A stretch of 64,000 nt of DNA from Cellulosimicrobium composti (GTDB lineage: Bacteria; Actinomycetota; Actinomycetes; Actinomycetales; Cellulomonadaceae), in NCBI RefSeq assembly GCF_009711085.1, contig NZ_WMKA01000004.1:106393-170392 (forward strand). The letters are read 5' to 3'. Positions 9,208-17,686 of the stretch are shown here, in pieces. The position numbers and the translations under genes were made by a program. Under the pieces are notes generated by a model. The model had not been told where the DNA came from. It was given only the letters and a program-made list of their open reading frames with translations, and ran no database searches. The stretch's first letter is position 1, and the number at the start of each line of letters is the position of its first letter.

Positions 9208-9777
9208 ATGCTCGACGACGCGAGCGCACGCGCGGCCGTGGTGGCTGCGGCCGACCGGCTGTTCTACGCCCAGGGGGTGCAGTCCGTCGGGATGGATGCC
9301 GTCCGCAACGAGGCGGGCGTCTCCCTCAAGCGCATCTACGCGCTGTTCCCCTCCAAGGACGACCTCGTCGTCGCGGTGCTGCGGCACCGGACCCGGCGGT
9401 GGGACGAGGGCATCGCGTCCGCCGCGGCCGACGCGGTGACGCCCCGCGAGCGCCTGCTCGCCGTGTTCGACTTCCTCGACGCGTGGTTCCGCGAGGACGG
9501 CTTCCGCGGGTGCGCCTTCATCAACTCGTTCGGCGAGCTCGGTGCCACGTCGCCCGGCGTCGCGGACGCCGTGCGCGAGCACAAGGAGTCGTTCCAGCGC
9601 TACGCGTGCGACCTCGCGGCCGAGGCTGGGCTGCCCGACGACGTCGCGCTCCAGGTCGTGCTGCTCGCCGAGGGCGCCCAGACGACGGCGGCCATCACCC
9701 AGGACCTCGAGGTGGCCCGGCGCGCGCGACGCGCGGCCGAGCGCATCCTCGACGTGCCGACACCCGCCGCGGCCTGA
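9208..9777 (+). CDS. TetR/AcrR-family repressor
   Basis: This 189-residue protein has an N-terminal helix-turn-helix (residues about 5-50) reading QGVQSVGMDAVRNEAGVS, then KRIYALFPSKDDL. An alpha-helical ligand domain follows, similar to YcdC/YxaF-type regulators. The ATG at 9208 is preceded by AGGAG with 9 nt spacing. Two ATGs further upstream (9163 and 9199) are rejected because the first lies inside an operator and the second directly abuts the AGGAG. It should control itself and the divergent hydrolase through the twin operators. The inducer is unknown. Confidence 0.88.
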   Translation: MLDDASARAAVVAAADRLFYAQGVQSVGMDAVRNEAGVSLKRIYALFPSKDDLVVAVLRHRTRRWDEGIASAAADAVTPRERLLAVFDFLDAWFREDGFRGCAFINSFGELGATSPGVADAVREHKESFQRYACDLAAEAGLPDDVALQVVLLAEGAQTTAAITQDLEVARRARRAAERILDVPTPAAA

Positions 9778-9855
9778 CCCGCGCCCGTACGGGTCCGTCG
9801 CGCACGCCGGGCGGTTCATGTCGGGAGCGACCTCGGGAATAGATATGGACACGCC

Positions 9856-9878
9856 GTTCATTACATGCTTATATGAAC
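9856..9878. promoter_or_regulatory. candidate operator upstream of the SDR gene
   Basis: The inverted repeat GTTCAT (9856-9861) / ATGAAC (9873-9878) has an 11-nt AT-rich centre, in a short AT-rich stretch that stands out from the surrounding GC-rich DNA. It sits about 30-50 bp before the SDR start codon, where a promoter would be. The TetR at 10723 is a possible binder; this is inference. Confidence 0.4.
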
Positions 9879-9908
9879 AGCACGTCCACTTCCAGCCCAG
9901 GAGGAACC

Positions 9909-10646
9909 ATGGCCACCCAGGACACGCGCGTCGCCCTCGTCACCGGGGGGTCGGGCGGCATCGGCCGCGCTGTCGTGCGCCGTCTCGCGGCCGACGGGTT
10001 CGCCGTCGCCGTGCACTACGCGGGGAACGCGGACCGCGCCGAGCAGGTCGCCCAGGAGGTCGTCGCGAGCGGGGGCCGGGCGATCACCGTCACCGGTGAC
10101 GTCGCGGACGAGCACGCGATGGCTGCCGCGTTCGACGCCGTCGAGGCCGCGTTCGGCGGGATCGACGTCGTGGTCAACACCGCGGGCATCATGGTCCTCG
10201 GGCCGGTCGAGACGTTCGACCTCGACGCGTTCGACCGCATGCACCGCACCAACCTGCGCGGCACGTTCGTGGTGTCCCAGCAGGCCGCGCGGCGGCTGCG
10301 CCGCGGGGGAGCGCTCGTCAACGTCTCGACGAGCCAGACCCGCGCCCAGCACCCCACCTACGGCGCGTACGTCTCGACCAAGGCCGCGGTGGAGGGGCTG
10401 ACGCTGATCCTCGCGCGCGAGCTGCGGGGCCGCGACGTCACGGTCAACACCGTCGCCCCGGGTCCCGTCGCGACGCCGCTGTTCTTCGAGGGCAAGGACG
10501 AGGAGACCGTCGCGCGGCTCGCCGGCCTCGTGCCGCTCGAGCGCCTCGGCGAGCCCGACGACGTGGCCGAGACGGTCGCGTTCCTCGCCGGGCCGGCGCG
10601 CTGGGTCAACGGGCAGGTGCTGTTCGCCAACGGCGGGCTCGCCTGA
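9909..10646 (+). CDS. SDR-family oxidoreductase
   Basis: This 245-residue classical short-chain dehydrogenase has the nucleotide-binding motif TGGSGGIG near the N-terminus and NTAG after the fourth strand. Its catalytic triad is Ser in NVSTSQT and Y-x3-K in YGAYVSTKAA. The C-terminal GQVLFANGG fits the 3-oxoacyl-ACP-reductase-like group. It would reduce a carbonyl or oxidise an alcohol with NAD(P)H; the substrate is not evident. The ATG at 9909 follows GGAGGAACC. A hairpin directly follows the stop codon. Confidence 0.9.
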   Translation: MATQDTRVALVTGGSGGIGRAVVRRLAADGFAVAVHYAGNADRAEQVAQEVVASGGRAITVTGDVADEHAMAAAFDAVEAAFGGIDVVVNTAGIMVLGPVETFDLDAFDRMHRTNLRGTFVVSQQAARRLRRGGALVNVSTSQTRAQHPTYGAYVSTKAAVEGLTLILARELRGRDVTVNTVAPGPVATPLFFEGKDEETVARLAGLVPLERLGEPDDVAETVAFLAGPARWVNGQVLFANGGLA

Positions 10647-10675
10647 GCCCGCGCCCGGCGACCGCCGGCGCGGGC
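10647..10675 (+). terminator. hairpin after the SDR gene
   Basis: GCCCGCGCC (10647-10655) pairs with GGCGCGGGC (10667-10675), starting at the base after the SDR stop codon. It separates the SDR gene from the TetR gene that follows on the same strand. Confidence 0.5.
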
Positions 10676-10722
10676 GCCCGGGACCTAGACTCCGCACGTC
10701 GACGGCACGGGAGCGAGGACGA

Positions 10723-11337
10723 GTGAGCACGGCACAGGACGACAGAACCGCACGTCCGCGCCCGCGGGGGCGCGGCAGGCGACCCGCCGACGAGGTACGC
10801 GCCGACGTGCTCGCGGTCGTCGGCCGGATCGTGCTCGCCGAGGGGATCGCCGACCTCACGTTCGAGCGCGTCGCGCGGCTGGCCGGCGCCAGCCGCACGA
10901 CCCTGCACAAGTGGTGGCCGTCGCGCGGCGCCCTCGCGCTCGACGGCTACTTCCACGCCGTGCAGAACACGCTCGCGTTCGACGACACGCAGGACGTGCG
11001 TGCGGACCTGCGCCACCAGCTCCACTCGTTCGCCGGCGTCATGGCGACGCCCGGCGGCCGCGCGCTCCTCGAGATCATCGGGGCGTCGCAGACCGACGCC
11101 GACCTCGCCGCGGCGTACCGGCGCCTGTACTCCTCCGGGCGCCGCGAGCTCGCGTACGAGCGCCTGACTCGCGCGCGCGAGCGCGGGGAGATCCGCGACG
11201 ACGTCGACGTCCGCGTGCTCGTCGACCAGCTCTGGGGCGCGGTGTACCACCGGCTCCTCGTCCCGGACGAGCCGGTGACCCCCGCGTTCCTCGACGCGCT
11301 CGTCGACAACCTGTTCGACGGCGTCGCCCCACGCTGA
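10723..11337 (+). CDS. TetR/AcrR-family regulator
   Basis: The protein has 204 residues. A basic N-terminal tail (RPRPRGRGRRP) precedes the helix-turn-helix, where TFERVARLAGASRTTLHKWWPSR is broken by the usual turn. The C-terminal half matches the TetR_C_11-like helical domain. The start is GTG at 10723; a TAGACT hexamer lies at 10685-10690. The gene follows the SDR gene in the same direction and may regulate it. The ligand is unknown. Confidence 0.85.
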   Translation: MSTAQDDRTARPRPRGRGRRPADEVRADVLAVVGRIVLAEGIADLTFERVARLAGASRTTLHKWWPSRGALALDGYFHAVQNTLAFDDTQDVRADLRHQLHSFAGVMATPGGRALLEIIGASQTDADLAAAYRRLYSSGRRELAYERLTRARERGEIRDDVDVRVLVDQLWGAVYHRLLVPDEPVTPAFLDALVDNLFDGVAPR

Positions 11338-11364
11338 GCCTCTCGGCCGCCCTGCTCATGAATG

Positions 11365-11427
11365 TGGGAGCGATCCCACGACACACCGAGAGAGCGCTTG
11401 CTCAGGCCCGAGGCGTGCCCGTAGGTT
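11365..11427 (+). promoter_or_regulatory. CebR/CelR-like operator and promoter of the GH16 gene
   Basis: TGGGAGCGATCCCA at 11365-11378 differs by one base from TGGGAGCGCTCCCA, the established CebR/CelR box that controls cellulase and beta-glucan genes in Streptomyces and Thermobifida. Flanking G and C extend the palindrome. A second partial core, GAGCGCT, lies at 11392-11398. A -35-like TTGCTC (11398-11403) and -10-like TAGGTT (11422-11427) are spaced by 18 nt. The gene start is at 11537. Confidence 0.7.
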
Positions 11428-11536
11428 CGCGGGCGGAGGGTCGGAACCGGCCCCCGCCCGGTGCACTGGCGCGCCGAGCACGTCGCGCACCGTGGCGAGA
11501 CGCAAGGCGGCACCGGCCGCCGGACCTGGAGGATCG

Positions 11537-12838
11537 ATGGACCTCGCACGTCAGCGCCCCCTGCCCACCACGCCCACCGGACCCGACGGCCACGCCCGGC
11601 GGCGCCGCCTCGCGGGTGCCGCCCTCGCCGCGCTCACCGCGGCCTCCGCGGCGCTCGCGGTGACCGTCCCCGCGTCGTCGGCGGAGGCCGCGCCGGGCGA
11701 CCTCGTCTGGTCCGACGAGTTCGACGGCGCCGCCGGCTCCGCGCCCGACCCGGCGGTGTGGAACCACGAGACCGGCGCGCACGGCTGGGGCAACGCCGAG
11801 CTCCAGAACTACACCGCGTCGCGCGCGAACTCGGCGCTCGACGGCCAGGGCAACCTCGTCATCACCGCGCGACGCGAGGCCGACGGGTCGTACACGTCCG
11901 CGCGCATGACGACCCAGGGGAAGTACCAGCCGCAGTACGGGCGCGTCGAGGCGCGGATCCAGATCCCGCGCGGCCAGGGCATCTGGCCCGCCTTCTGGAT
12001 GCTCGGGGGGAGCTTCCCCGGCACCGAGTGGCCCGCGTCGGGCGAGATCGACGTGATGGAGAACGTCGGCTTCGAGCCGCACCGCGTGCACGGGACCGTG
12101 CACGGCCCCGGCTACTCGGGCGGCGCGGGGATCACCGGCATGTACCAGCACCCGCAGGGCTGGTCGTTCGCGGACGACTTCCACACGTTCGCCGTCGACT
12201 GGAAGCCGGGCGAGATCACCTGGTTCGTCGACGGCCAGCAGTTCCACCGCGTCACGCGCGCGAGCGTCGGCGCGAACGCGTGGGTGTTCGACCAGCCGTT
12301 CTTCCTCATCCTCAACGTCGCGGTCGGCGGCCAGTGGCCCGGCTACCCCGACGGCACCACCCAGCTCCCGCAGCAGATGAAGGTCGACTACGTGCGCGTC
12401 TACGACAACGGGTCGGGCACGACGAACCCCGGTGACCCGGGCGGCCTGCCGACCGGGACGGGCACGATCCGCATCGCCAACGGGTTCTGCCTCGACGTGC
12501 CGTGGGGCCAGACGCACGACGGCAACCGCGTGCAGATCGTGCCGTGCAACGGCAACGCCGCCCAGTCGTGGACGCGGGGGAGCGACGGCACGGTCCGGGC
12601 GCTCGGGAAGTGCCTCGACGTGAGCGGCAGCGGCACGGCGAACGGGACGCCGGTGCAGCTGTGGACGTGCAACGGCACGGGCGCGCAGAGGTGGGCGTAC
12701 GACGCGGGGGCGAGGACGCTGCGCAACCCGCAGTCGGGACGGTGCCTCGACGCCGAGGGCGGCAACCCGCTCCACGAGGGCCAGCGGTTCGTGATCTGGG
12801 ACTGCCACGGGGCGCCGAACCAGCAGTGGACGTTCTGA
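11537..12838 (+). CDS. secreted GH16 endo-beta-1,3-glucanase with C-terminal ricin-type lectin domain
   Basis: The protein has 433 residues. A long signal peptide has a twin-arginine-like basic patch (RRRR at 21-24), a hydrophobic core (26-44) and an Ala-rich cleavage region near residue 52. The GH16 domain (about 55-291) holds the catalytic motif SGEIDVMENVG with Glu170, Asp172 and Glu175. A Gly/Thr/Pro linker leads to a ricin B/CBM13 beta-trefoil (about 310-433) with three Q-x-W repeats and paired cysteines. The family hydrolyses beta-1,3-glucans such as laminarin and yeast glucan by a retaining mechanism. The ATG at 11537 follows GGAGGATCG. A CebR-like box upstream suggests induction by oligosaccharides. 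Confidence 0.92.
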   Translation: MDLARQRPLPTTPTGPDGHARRRRLAGAALAALTAASAALAVTVPASSAEAAPGDLVWSDEFDGAAGSAPDPAVWNHETGAHGWGNAELQNYTASRANSALDGQGNLVITARREADGSYTSARMTTQGKYQPQYGRVEARIQIPRGQGIWPAFWMLGGSFPGTEWPASGEIDVMENVGFEPHRVHGTVHGPGYSGGAGITGMYQHPQGWSFADDFHTFAVDWKPGEITWFVDGQQFHRVTRASVGANAWVFDQPFFLILNVAVGGQWPGYPDGTTQLPQQMKVDYVRVYDNGSGTTNPGDPGGLPTGTGTIRIANGFCLDVPWGQTHDGNRVQIVPCNGNAAQSWTRGSDGTVRALGKCLDVSGSGTANGTPVQLWTCNGTGAQRWAYDAGARTLRNPQSGRCLDAEGGNPLHEGQRFVIWDCHGAPNQQWTF

Positions 12839-12860
12839 CCGGGCTGGCCCCGTTCCCCGT

Positions 12861-12892
12861 CCGGCCCGGCTCCCCGCGCGGAGCCGGGCCGG
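12861..12892. terminator. bidirectional terminator hairpin
   Basis: CCGGCCCGGCTCC (12861-12873) and GGAGCCGGGCCGG (12880-12892) form a perfect 13-bp stem with a 6-nt loop. It lies between the convergent GH16 and antiporter genes. Confidence 0.7.
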
Positions 12893-14089
12893 TCAGCCGG
12901 TCGCGCGGTCCTCGGCCGTCGGGTCGACGGGCGCCGGCGCGCGCGGGCCGAGGCGGCTCGCGACCATCGGCAGCACGACGACCGACAGCACGCCCGCCCC
13001 GACGAGCGCCGCGCCCACGCGCGACGACATCGCGCCCTGCGAGACCGCGATCTCGGTGAGCGCGACGAGCAGCGGGAGCGCGGTCGCGGCGTAGAGGGCC
13101 GTCTGGACGCGCTCGACCGGCGGCAGCTCGCGGCGGAACCACAGCAGCACGGGACCGCCGCGCACCACGACCATGAGCGCGAAGAACGTCAGCGGGAGCA
13201 GCGGCGCCGCGACGATCGACGCGATGTCGAGGTTCATGCCGGAGCTGACGAAGAACACGGGCACGAACACGCCCCACGCCACGGCGTCGAGCTTCTTCTC
13301 GAGCGCCTCCACGTCGCCCGGCGCCCACCGCCGCAGCACCATGCCACCGACGAACGCGCCGAGCACCGCGTCGAACCCGAGCCCGGACGCGAGCGCGAGC
13401 AGCGCCACGAGCAGCAGGACGGTGAGCCGCAGCGTGCTCTGGCCCGTGCCGTGCTCGGCCGCGGCGACGAGCCGACCGCCGCCGAGGTCACCCAGCCGCC
13501 CGAGCCGGCCCGGGAGCGCCGACAGCCCGATCGCGACGACGGCGAACAGGACGAGGAGGACCGCGGCGACCCCGCTCTCGCGCGTGCCGAGCAGGAGCGC
13601 CATCGCGACGATCGGCCCGAGCTCGCCGACCGCCCCGACCACGAGCACGGTGCGGCCGAGCCGCGACCCGAGCTGACCGCCGTCGCGCAGGATCGGCAGC
13701 ACGACGCCGAGGGCGGTCGTCGTGAGGGCGATGCCTCCCGCGGCGACGGCGTGCGGGGAGTCGCGCCCCACGAGCATGATGACCAGGGCCGCGCCGACGA
13801 CGAGCGAGGTCAGCCACGCCCCCGCCGCGCGCCGCCCGATGCGCTCGCGCAGCAGGTTCGGCTCGAGCTCGTACCCGGCCAGCAGGAAAAGGAACCCCAT
13901 GCCGAGGTCGGAGAGCAGCGCGACGTCGTCGGGCGACGCGAGGTGCAGCATCGACGGACCGATGACGATCCCGCCGAGCAGGAGCACGACGACCTGCGGC
14001 ACGCGCGACCGCACCGGCATGAGTCCCGACACCAGCGGTGCGAGCAGGGCGACGACGAACACCGGGACGAGCGGGGCGTACACGTTCAC
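12893..14089 (-). CDS. cation/proton antiporter, CPA2/KefB-like membrane domain
   Basis: The protein has 398 residues and about 12 membrane helices. It carries conserved CPA2 segments: GIVIGPSMLHL, the DLGMGFLFLLAGYELEP block around the ion-binding region, and GFDAVLGAFVGGMVLRRW. No C-terminal nucleotide-binding TrkA domain is present, so it is a short form. It would exchange Na+ or K+ for protons. The GTG at 14089 is chosen because GGAG lies 6 nt upstream and the residues before it are not hydrophobic or conserved. It is divergent from the deaminase gene. Confidence 0.85.
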   Translation of the reverse strand: MNVYAPLVPVFVVALLAPLVSGLMPVRSRVPQVVVLLLGGIVIGPSMLHLASPDDVALLSDLGMGFLFLLAGYELEPNLLRERIGRRAAGAWLTSLVVGAALVIMLVGRDSPHAVAAGGIALTTTALGVVLPILRDGGQLGSRLGRTVLVVGAVGELGPIVAMALLLGTRESGVAAVLLVLFAVVAIGLSALPGRLGRLGDLGGGRLVAAAEHGTGQSTLRLTVLLLVALLALASGLGFDAVLGAFVGGMVLRRWAPGDVEALEKKLDAVAWGVFVPVFFVSSGMNLDIASIVAAPLLPLTFFALMVVVRGGPVLLWFRRELPPVERVQTALYAATALPLLVALTEIAVSQGAMSSRVGAALVGAGVLSVVVLPMVASRLGPRAPAPVDPTAEDRATG

Positions 14090-14191
14090 GGCGGGCTCCG
14101 GGAGTCGGCGGACGGCGGTCCCAGGATCGCGCAGCGCCGCAGGTCGCGCGCGGCGGGAGCAGGACCGGGGTCCCGGCGGGCCCGGCCACCC

Positions 14192-14220
14192 TTGACGCGC
14201 GCCGCACCCCGTCCTACCGT
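14192..14220 (+). promoter_or_regulatory. promoter of the deaminase gene
   Basis: TTGACG (14192-14197), 17 nt, TACCGT (14215-14220) is a good sigma-70-type match. A small inverted repeat CCGGCGC/GCGCCGG (14273-14279, 14286-14292) lies in the leader. The rest of the 244-bp gap between the divergent genes shows nothing else clear. Confidence 0.5.
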
Positions 14221-14333
14221 CGGCCCAGCCGCGGGTCCCGCGGCACCTGGATCGGCAGACAGGACCACTGAGCCGGCGCACCGTGGCGCCGGAGCCCGCG
14301 CCCCGGTGAGCGACGAGCCACCAGGAGGCACCG

Positions 14334-15719
14334 ATGACCAGCACCTCAGTCAGCTCCGGGACGACCCGGACGTGGATCCGCAACCCGCTCGGCGTGTTCA
14401 CCGCCGACGACTCGCCGGGCGCGCCGGACGCGCGCGGCGGGATCGTCGTGGAGGGCGGGGTGGTCGCCGAGGTCGTCGCGGCGGGGGCCGAGCCCGCGAC
14501 GCCGGTCGACGAGACGTTCGACGCGTCGCAGCACGTGCTCACGCCGGGGCTGATCAACACCCACCACCACTTCTACCAGACGCTCACGCGCGCCTGGGGG
14601 CCCGTCGCGGACGCCCCGCTCTTCCCCTGGCTGCAGCGGCTGTACCCGGTGTGGGCGCGACTCACGCCGCGCGACCACGAGCTCGCGACGACCGTCGCGC
14701 TCGCCGAGCTCCTGCTCTCCGGCTGCACGACGGCGGCCGACCACCACTACGTGTTCCCCGCGGGCCTCGACGACGCGATCGACATCCAGGTCGCCGCGGT
14801 GCGCCGGCTCGGCATGCGCGCGACGCTCACGCGCGGGTCCATGACCCTCGGCCAGGACGACGGCGGCCTGCCGCCCCAGTCGGTGGTCCAGGGCCTCGGG
14901 ACGATCCTCGCGGACTCGCAGCGCCTCGTGGAGACGTACCACGAGCGGGGTGCGGGGGCGCAGGTGCAGATCGCGCTCGCGCCGTGCTCGCCGTTCTCCG
15001 TGACGACGGACGCCATGCGCGAGAGCGCGGCGCTCGCGGAGGCCCTCGACGTGCGCCTGCACACGCACCTCGCCGAGACGATCGACGAGGAGGACTTCTG
15101 CCGCGAGCGGTTCGGGATGCGCACGGTCGACTAGCTCGAGTCGGTCGGCTGGCTCACGGACCGCGCGTGGCTCGGGCACGGCATCCACTTCGACGACGAG
15201 GAGGTGCGCCGGCTCGGGGCGGCGGGGACCGGCGTCGCGCACTGCCCGACGTCGAACATGCGCCTCGCGTCCGGCATCGCGCGCGCCGTCGAGCTGGAGG
15301 ACGCCGGGGCGCCCGTCGGTCTCGGGGTGGACGGCTCGGCGTCGAACGACGCGTCGACCATGGTGCTGGAGGCGCGCCAGGCGCTCTACCTGCAGCGGCT
15401 GAGGTACGGGGCCGACATCCCCGTGACGCGCGCGCTCGGGTGGGGCACGCGCGGCTCGGCGCGCGTGCTCGGCCGGGACGACGTCGGCGTGCTCGCCGTG
15501 GGGAAGCAGGCTGACCTCGCGCTGTGGCGCCTCGACGAGCTGCGCTTCTCGGGCTCGCACGACCCGGTCGCGGCGCTCCTGCTGTGCGGCGCCGACCGGG
15601 CGGACCGGGTCATGGTGGGCGGCGCGTGGCGCGTCGTCGACGGGGCGGTCCCGGACCTCGACCTGGGGGCCCTCGTCGCGGAGCACTCCGCCGCCGCCCG
15701 CCGCCTCGTGGCGGGCTGA
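14334..15719 (+). pseudogene. 8-oxoguanine deaminase (amidohydrolase), interrupted by one in-frame TAG
   Basis: The frame encodes 461 residues if the amber codon at 15132-15134 is read through; otherwise it stops after 266. The part before the stop has LINTHHHFYQ (metal-binding H-x-H) and HTHLAE. The part after the stop continues in the same frame with GHGIHF, GVAHCPTSNMRLASG and GVDGSASND, the remaining zinc ligand and catalytic Asp region of TrzN/AtzA-like deaminases. The codon falls where homologues have Tyr (VDYLESVGWL), so a single C-to-G change TAC to TAG explains it. The rest is undamaged. It could be a young pseudogene, a sequencing error or a read-through site. The xanthine-type permease follows directly. 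Confidence 0.85.
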
Positions 15720-15805
15720 GCCCGGGACGCGCCGGGGAGGGGCGCCGCGCGCTCCTCCCCGCCGTGCCCGTCGTCGCAGGCCACGCGCGAGTTGGCGGCA
15801 GGGAC

Positions 15806-15862
15806 TTGACACAGGTCACACTTGGAGTTCGAATAGCGGAAGTAGTTTTCCGCTAAGCGGAA
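15806..15862 (+). promoter_or_regulatory. promoter and palindromic operator of the purine permease
   Basis: TTGACA (15806-15811), 17 nt, TCGAAT (15829-15834) forms the promoter. Directly downstream is the perfect palindrome TTCCGC-TAA-GCGGAA (15848-15862), preceded by another half-site AGCGGAA (15835-15841). TTCCGC/GCGGAA palindromes of this kind are typical of IclR-family binding sites. The position over the transcription start suggests repression. The regulator is not in the window. Confidence 0.6.
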
Positions 15863-15886
15863 CGATGGCTGACGAGGAGGTCCGCT

Positions 15887-17533
15887 ATGAACGCGCGAGC
15901 CACGAAGGCCGCGGACGGCGCCGGACGCCGGCCAGGACGCCCCGAGGACGAGCGGCTGCCCGTCGGGGCCACGTTCGGGTACGGGTTCCAGCACGTGCTC
16001 ACGATGTACGGCGGCATCATCGCCCCGCCCCTCATCGTGGGCTCCGCGGCAGGGCTCACGCCCGCCGAGATCGGGACGCTCGTCGCCGCGTCGCTCTTCA
16101 TGGGCGGCCTCGCGACGATCCTGCAGACGGTGGGCATCCCGTTCTTCGGGTCGCAGCTTCCGCTCGTGCAGGGCGTGTCGTTCGCGGGCGTGTCCACCAT
16201 GGTCGCGATCGTCAACGGCGGAGGAGGGATCCCCGGGGTGCTCGGCGCGGTCCTCGTCGCGTCCGCGATCGGCCTGCTCATCACGCCGTTCTTCGCGCAG
16301 ATCATCCGGTTCTTCCCACCGGTGGTCACCGGCGTCGTCATCACGACGATCGGCCTCACGCTCATGCCCGTCGCGGCCAACTGGGCGATGGGCGGCAGCG
16401 CCGACGCCCCCGACTACGGGTCGGTGAGCAACATCGGCCTCGCCGCGCTGACGTTCGCCATCGTCATCCTGCTGTCGAAGATCGGCAGCGGCACCGTCTC
16501 GCGCCTGTCGATCCTCATCGCCATCGTCGTCGGCACGCTCATCGCGCTCGCCCTCGGCAAGGCCGACTTCTCCGGCGTGGGCGACGGACCGGTCGCGGCG
16601 TTCCCGTCGTTCCTGGGCTTCGGCGCCCCGACGTTCGAGATCGCGGCGATCATCTCGATGCTCATCGTCATCCTCGTCACGCTCACCGAGACGACGGCGG
16701 ACATCATCGCCGTCGGCGAGATCGTCGGCACCAAGGTCGACCGCAAGCGCATCGCGAACGGCCTGCGCGCCGACATGGCGTCGTCGGTCGTCTCGCCGTT
16801 CTTCGGCTCGTTCACGCAGTCCGCGTTCGCGCAGAACGTCGGCCTGGTCGCCATCACGGGCGTCAAGTCGCGGTTCGTCGTCGCGGCGGGCGGCGCGATC
16901 CTCGTGGTCCTCGGCCTGCTGCCCGTCCTGGGCCGCGTCGTCGCCGCCGTCCCGACGCCCGTCCTCGGCGGCGCGGGCGTGGTGCTGTTCGGGTCGGTCG
17001 CGGCGTCCGGCATCCGCACGCTCGCCAAGGTCGACTACTCGCGGCCGATGAACCTCATCATCGTGGCGGCGTCGATCTCGTTCGGCATGATCCCGATCGC
17101 CAAGCCCGACTTCTACGACCAGTTCCCCACGTGGTTCGGCATCATCTTCCACTCGGGCATCAGCTCGGCCGCCGTCATGGCGATCCTGCTCAACCTGCTG
17201 TTCAACCACCTCAAGTTCGGCACGCCGCCCGACCCGTCGGTGTTCGCCGCGGGAGCCGAGCACGGTGCGGGGGCCGTCGACGACGACGACCTCGAGGACC
17301 TCGAGGACGACGGCGTCATCAACGGCTCGACCCGCCGGCCCGTCGCCGGCGCGACCGCCCCCGACACCACGGCCACCGCCCCGACCGACACCGCGCCGAC
17401 CGACGGCCGGGCGTCCGACGGCGAGCACGCCGGCGGACGGTCGGTGGACGGCACGCCCGAGCCGGGCCGCGACGAGAGCGCCGACCCGCGGCACCACGCC
17501 GCCGCGCCCCTCCCGCGCACCGCGACCCCGTAG
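15887..17533 (+). CDS. NCS2-family purine (xanthine/uric acid) permease
   Basis: This 548-residue transporter has about 12-14 helices. It shows the nucleobase-ascorbate signature QNVGLVAITGVKSR and the FGYGFQHVLTMYGGIIAPPL opening of the xanthine/urate group, with charged TETTADIIAVGEI in helix 8. It would import xanthine, uric acid or a related purine with H+ or Na+. The ATG at 15887 follows GAGGAGG. The last 90 or so residues (about 455-548) are a hydrophilic tail rich in Asp, Thr and Pro with no counterpart in the family core. It has its own promoter and an IclR-type palindrome, and follows a purine deaminase gene. Confidence 0.92.
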   Translation: MNARATKAADGAGRRPGRPEDERLPVGATFGYGFQHVLTMYGGIIAPPLIVGSAAGLTPAEIGTLVAASLFMGGLATILQTVGIPFFGSQLPLVQGVSFAGVSTMVAIVNGGGGIPGVLGAVLVASAIGLLITPFFAQIIRFFPPVVTGVVITTIGLTLMPVAANWAMGGSADAPDYGSVSNIGLAALTFAIVILLSKIGSGTVSRLSILIAIVVGTLIALALGKADFSGVGDGPVAAFPSFLGFGAPTFEIAAIISMLIVILVTLTETTADIIAVGEIVGTKVDRKRIANGLRADMASSVVSPFFGSFTQSAFAQNVGLVAITGVKSRFVVAAGGAILVVLGLLPVLGRVVAAVPTPVLGGAGVVLFGSVAASGIRTLAKVDYSRPMNLIIVAASISFGMIPIAKPDFYDQFPTWFGIIFHSGISSAAVMAILLNLLFNHLKFGTPPDPSVFAAGAEHGAGAVDDDDLEDLEDDGVINGSTRRPVAGATAPDTTATAPTDTAPTDGRASDGEHAGGRSVDGTPEPGRDESADPRHHAAAPLPRTATP

Positions 17534-17570
17534 GGGTACCGCTCGGAGGCACAGCGTCGTGCCCGACGTC

Positions 17571-17610
17571 GCCCCGCACCCCAGCGACCCCCTCGCGCCG
17601 GGTGCGGGGC
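17571..17610 (+). terminator. hairpin after the purine permease
   Basis: GCCCCGCACCC (17571-17581) pairs with GGGTGCGGGGC (17600-17610). It lies 38 bp after the stop codon and before the next gene on the same strand. Confidence 0.6.
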
Positions 17611-17686
17611 GTCGTCGTGCCACGGCGTGTAGCGTCGTGGGTCGGCGCCGAGCACGACGCACCCTCCCCGAACGCAGGACCGCACC

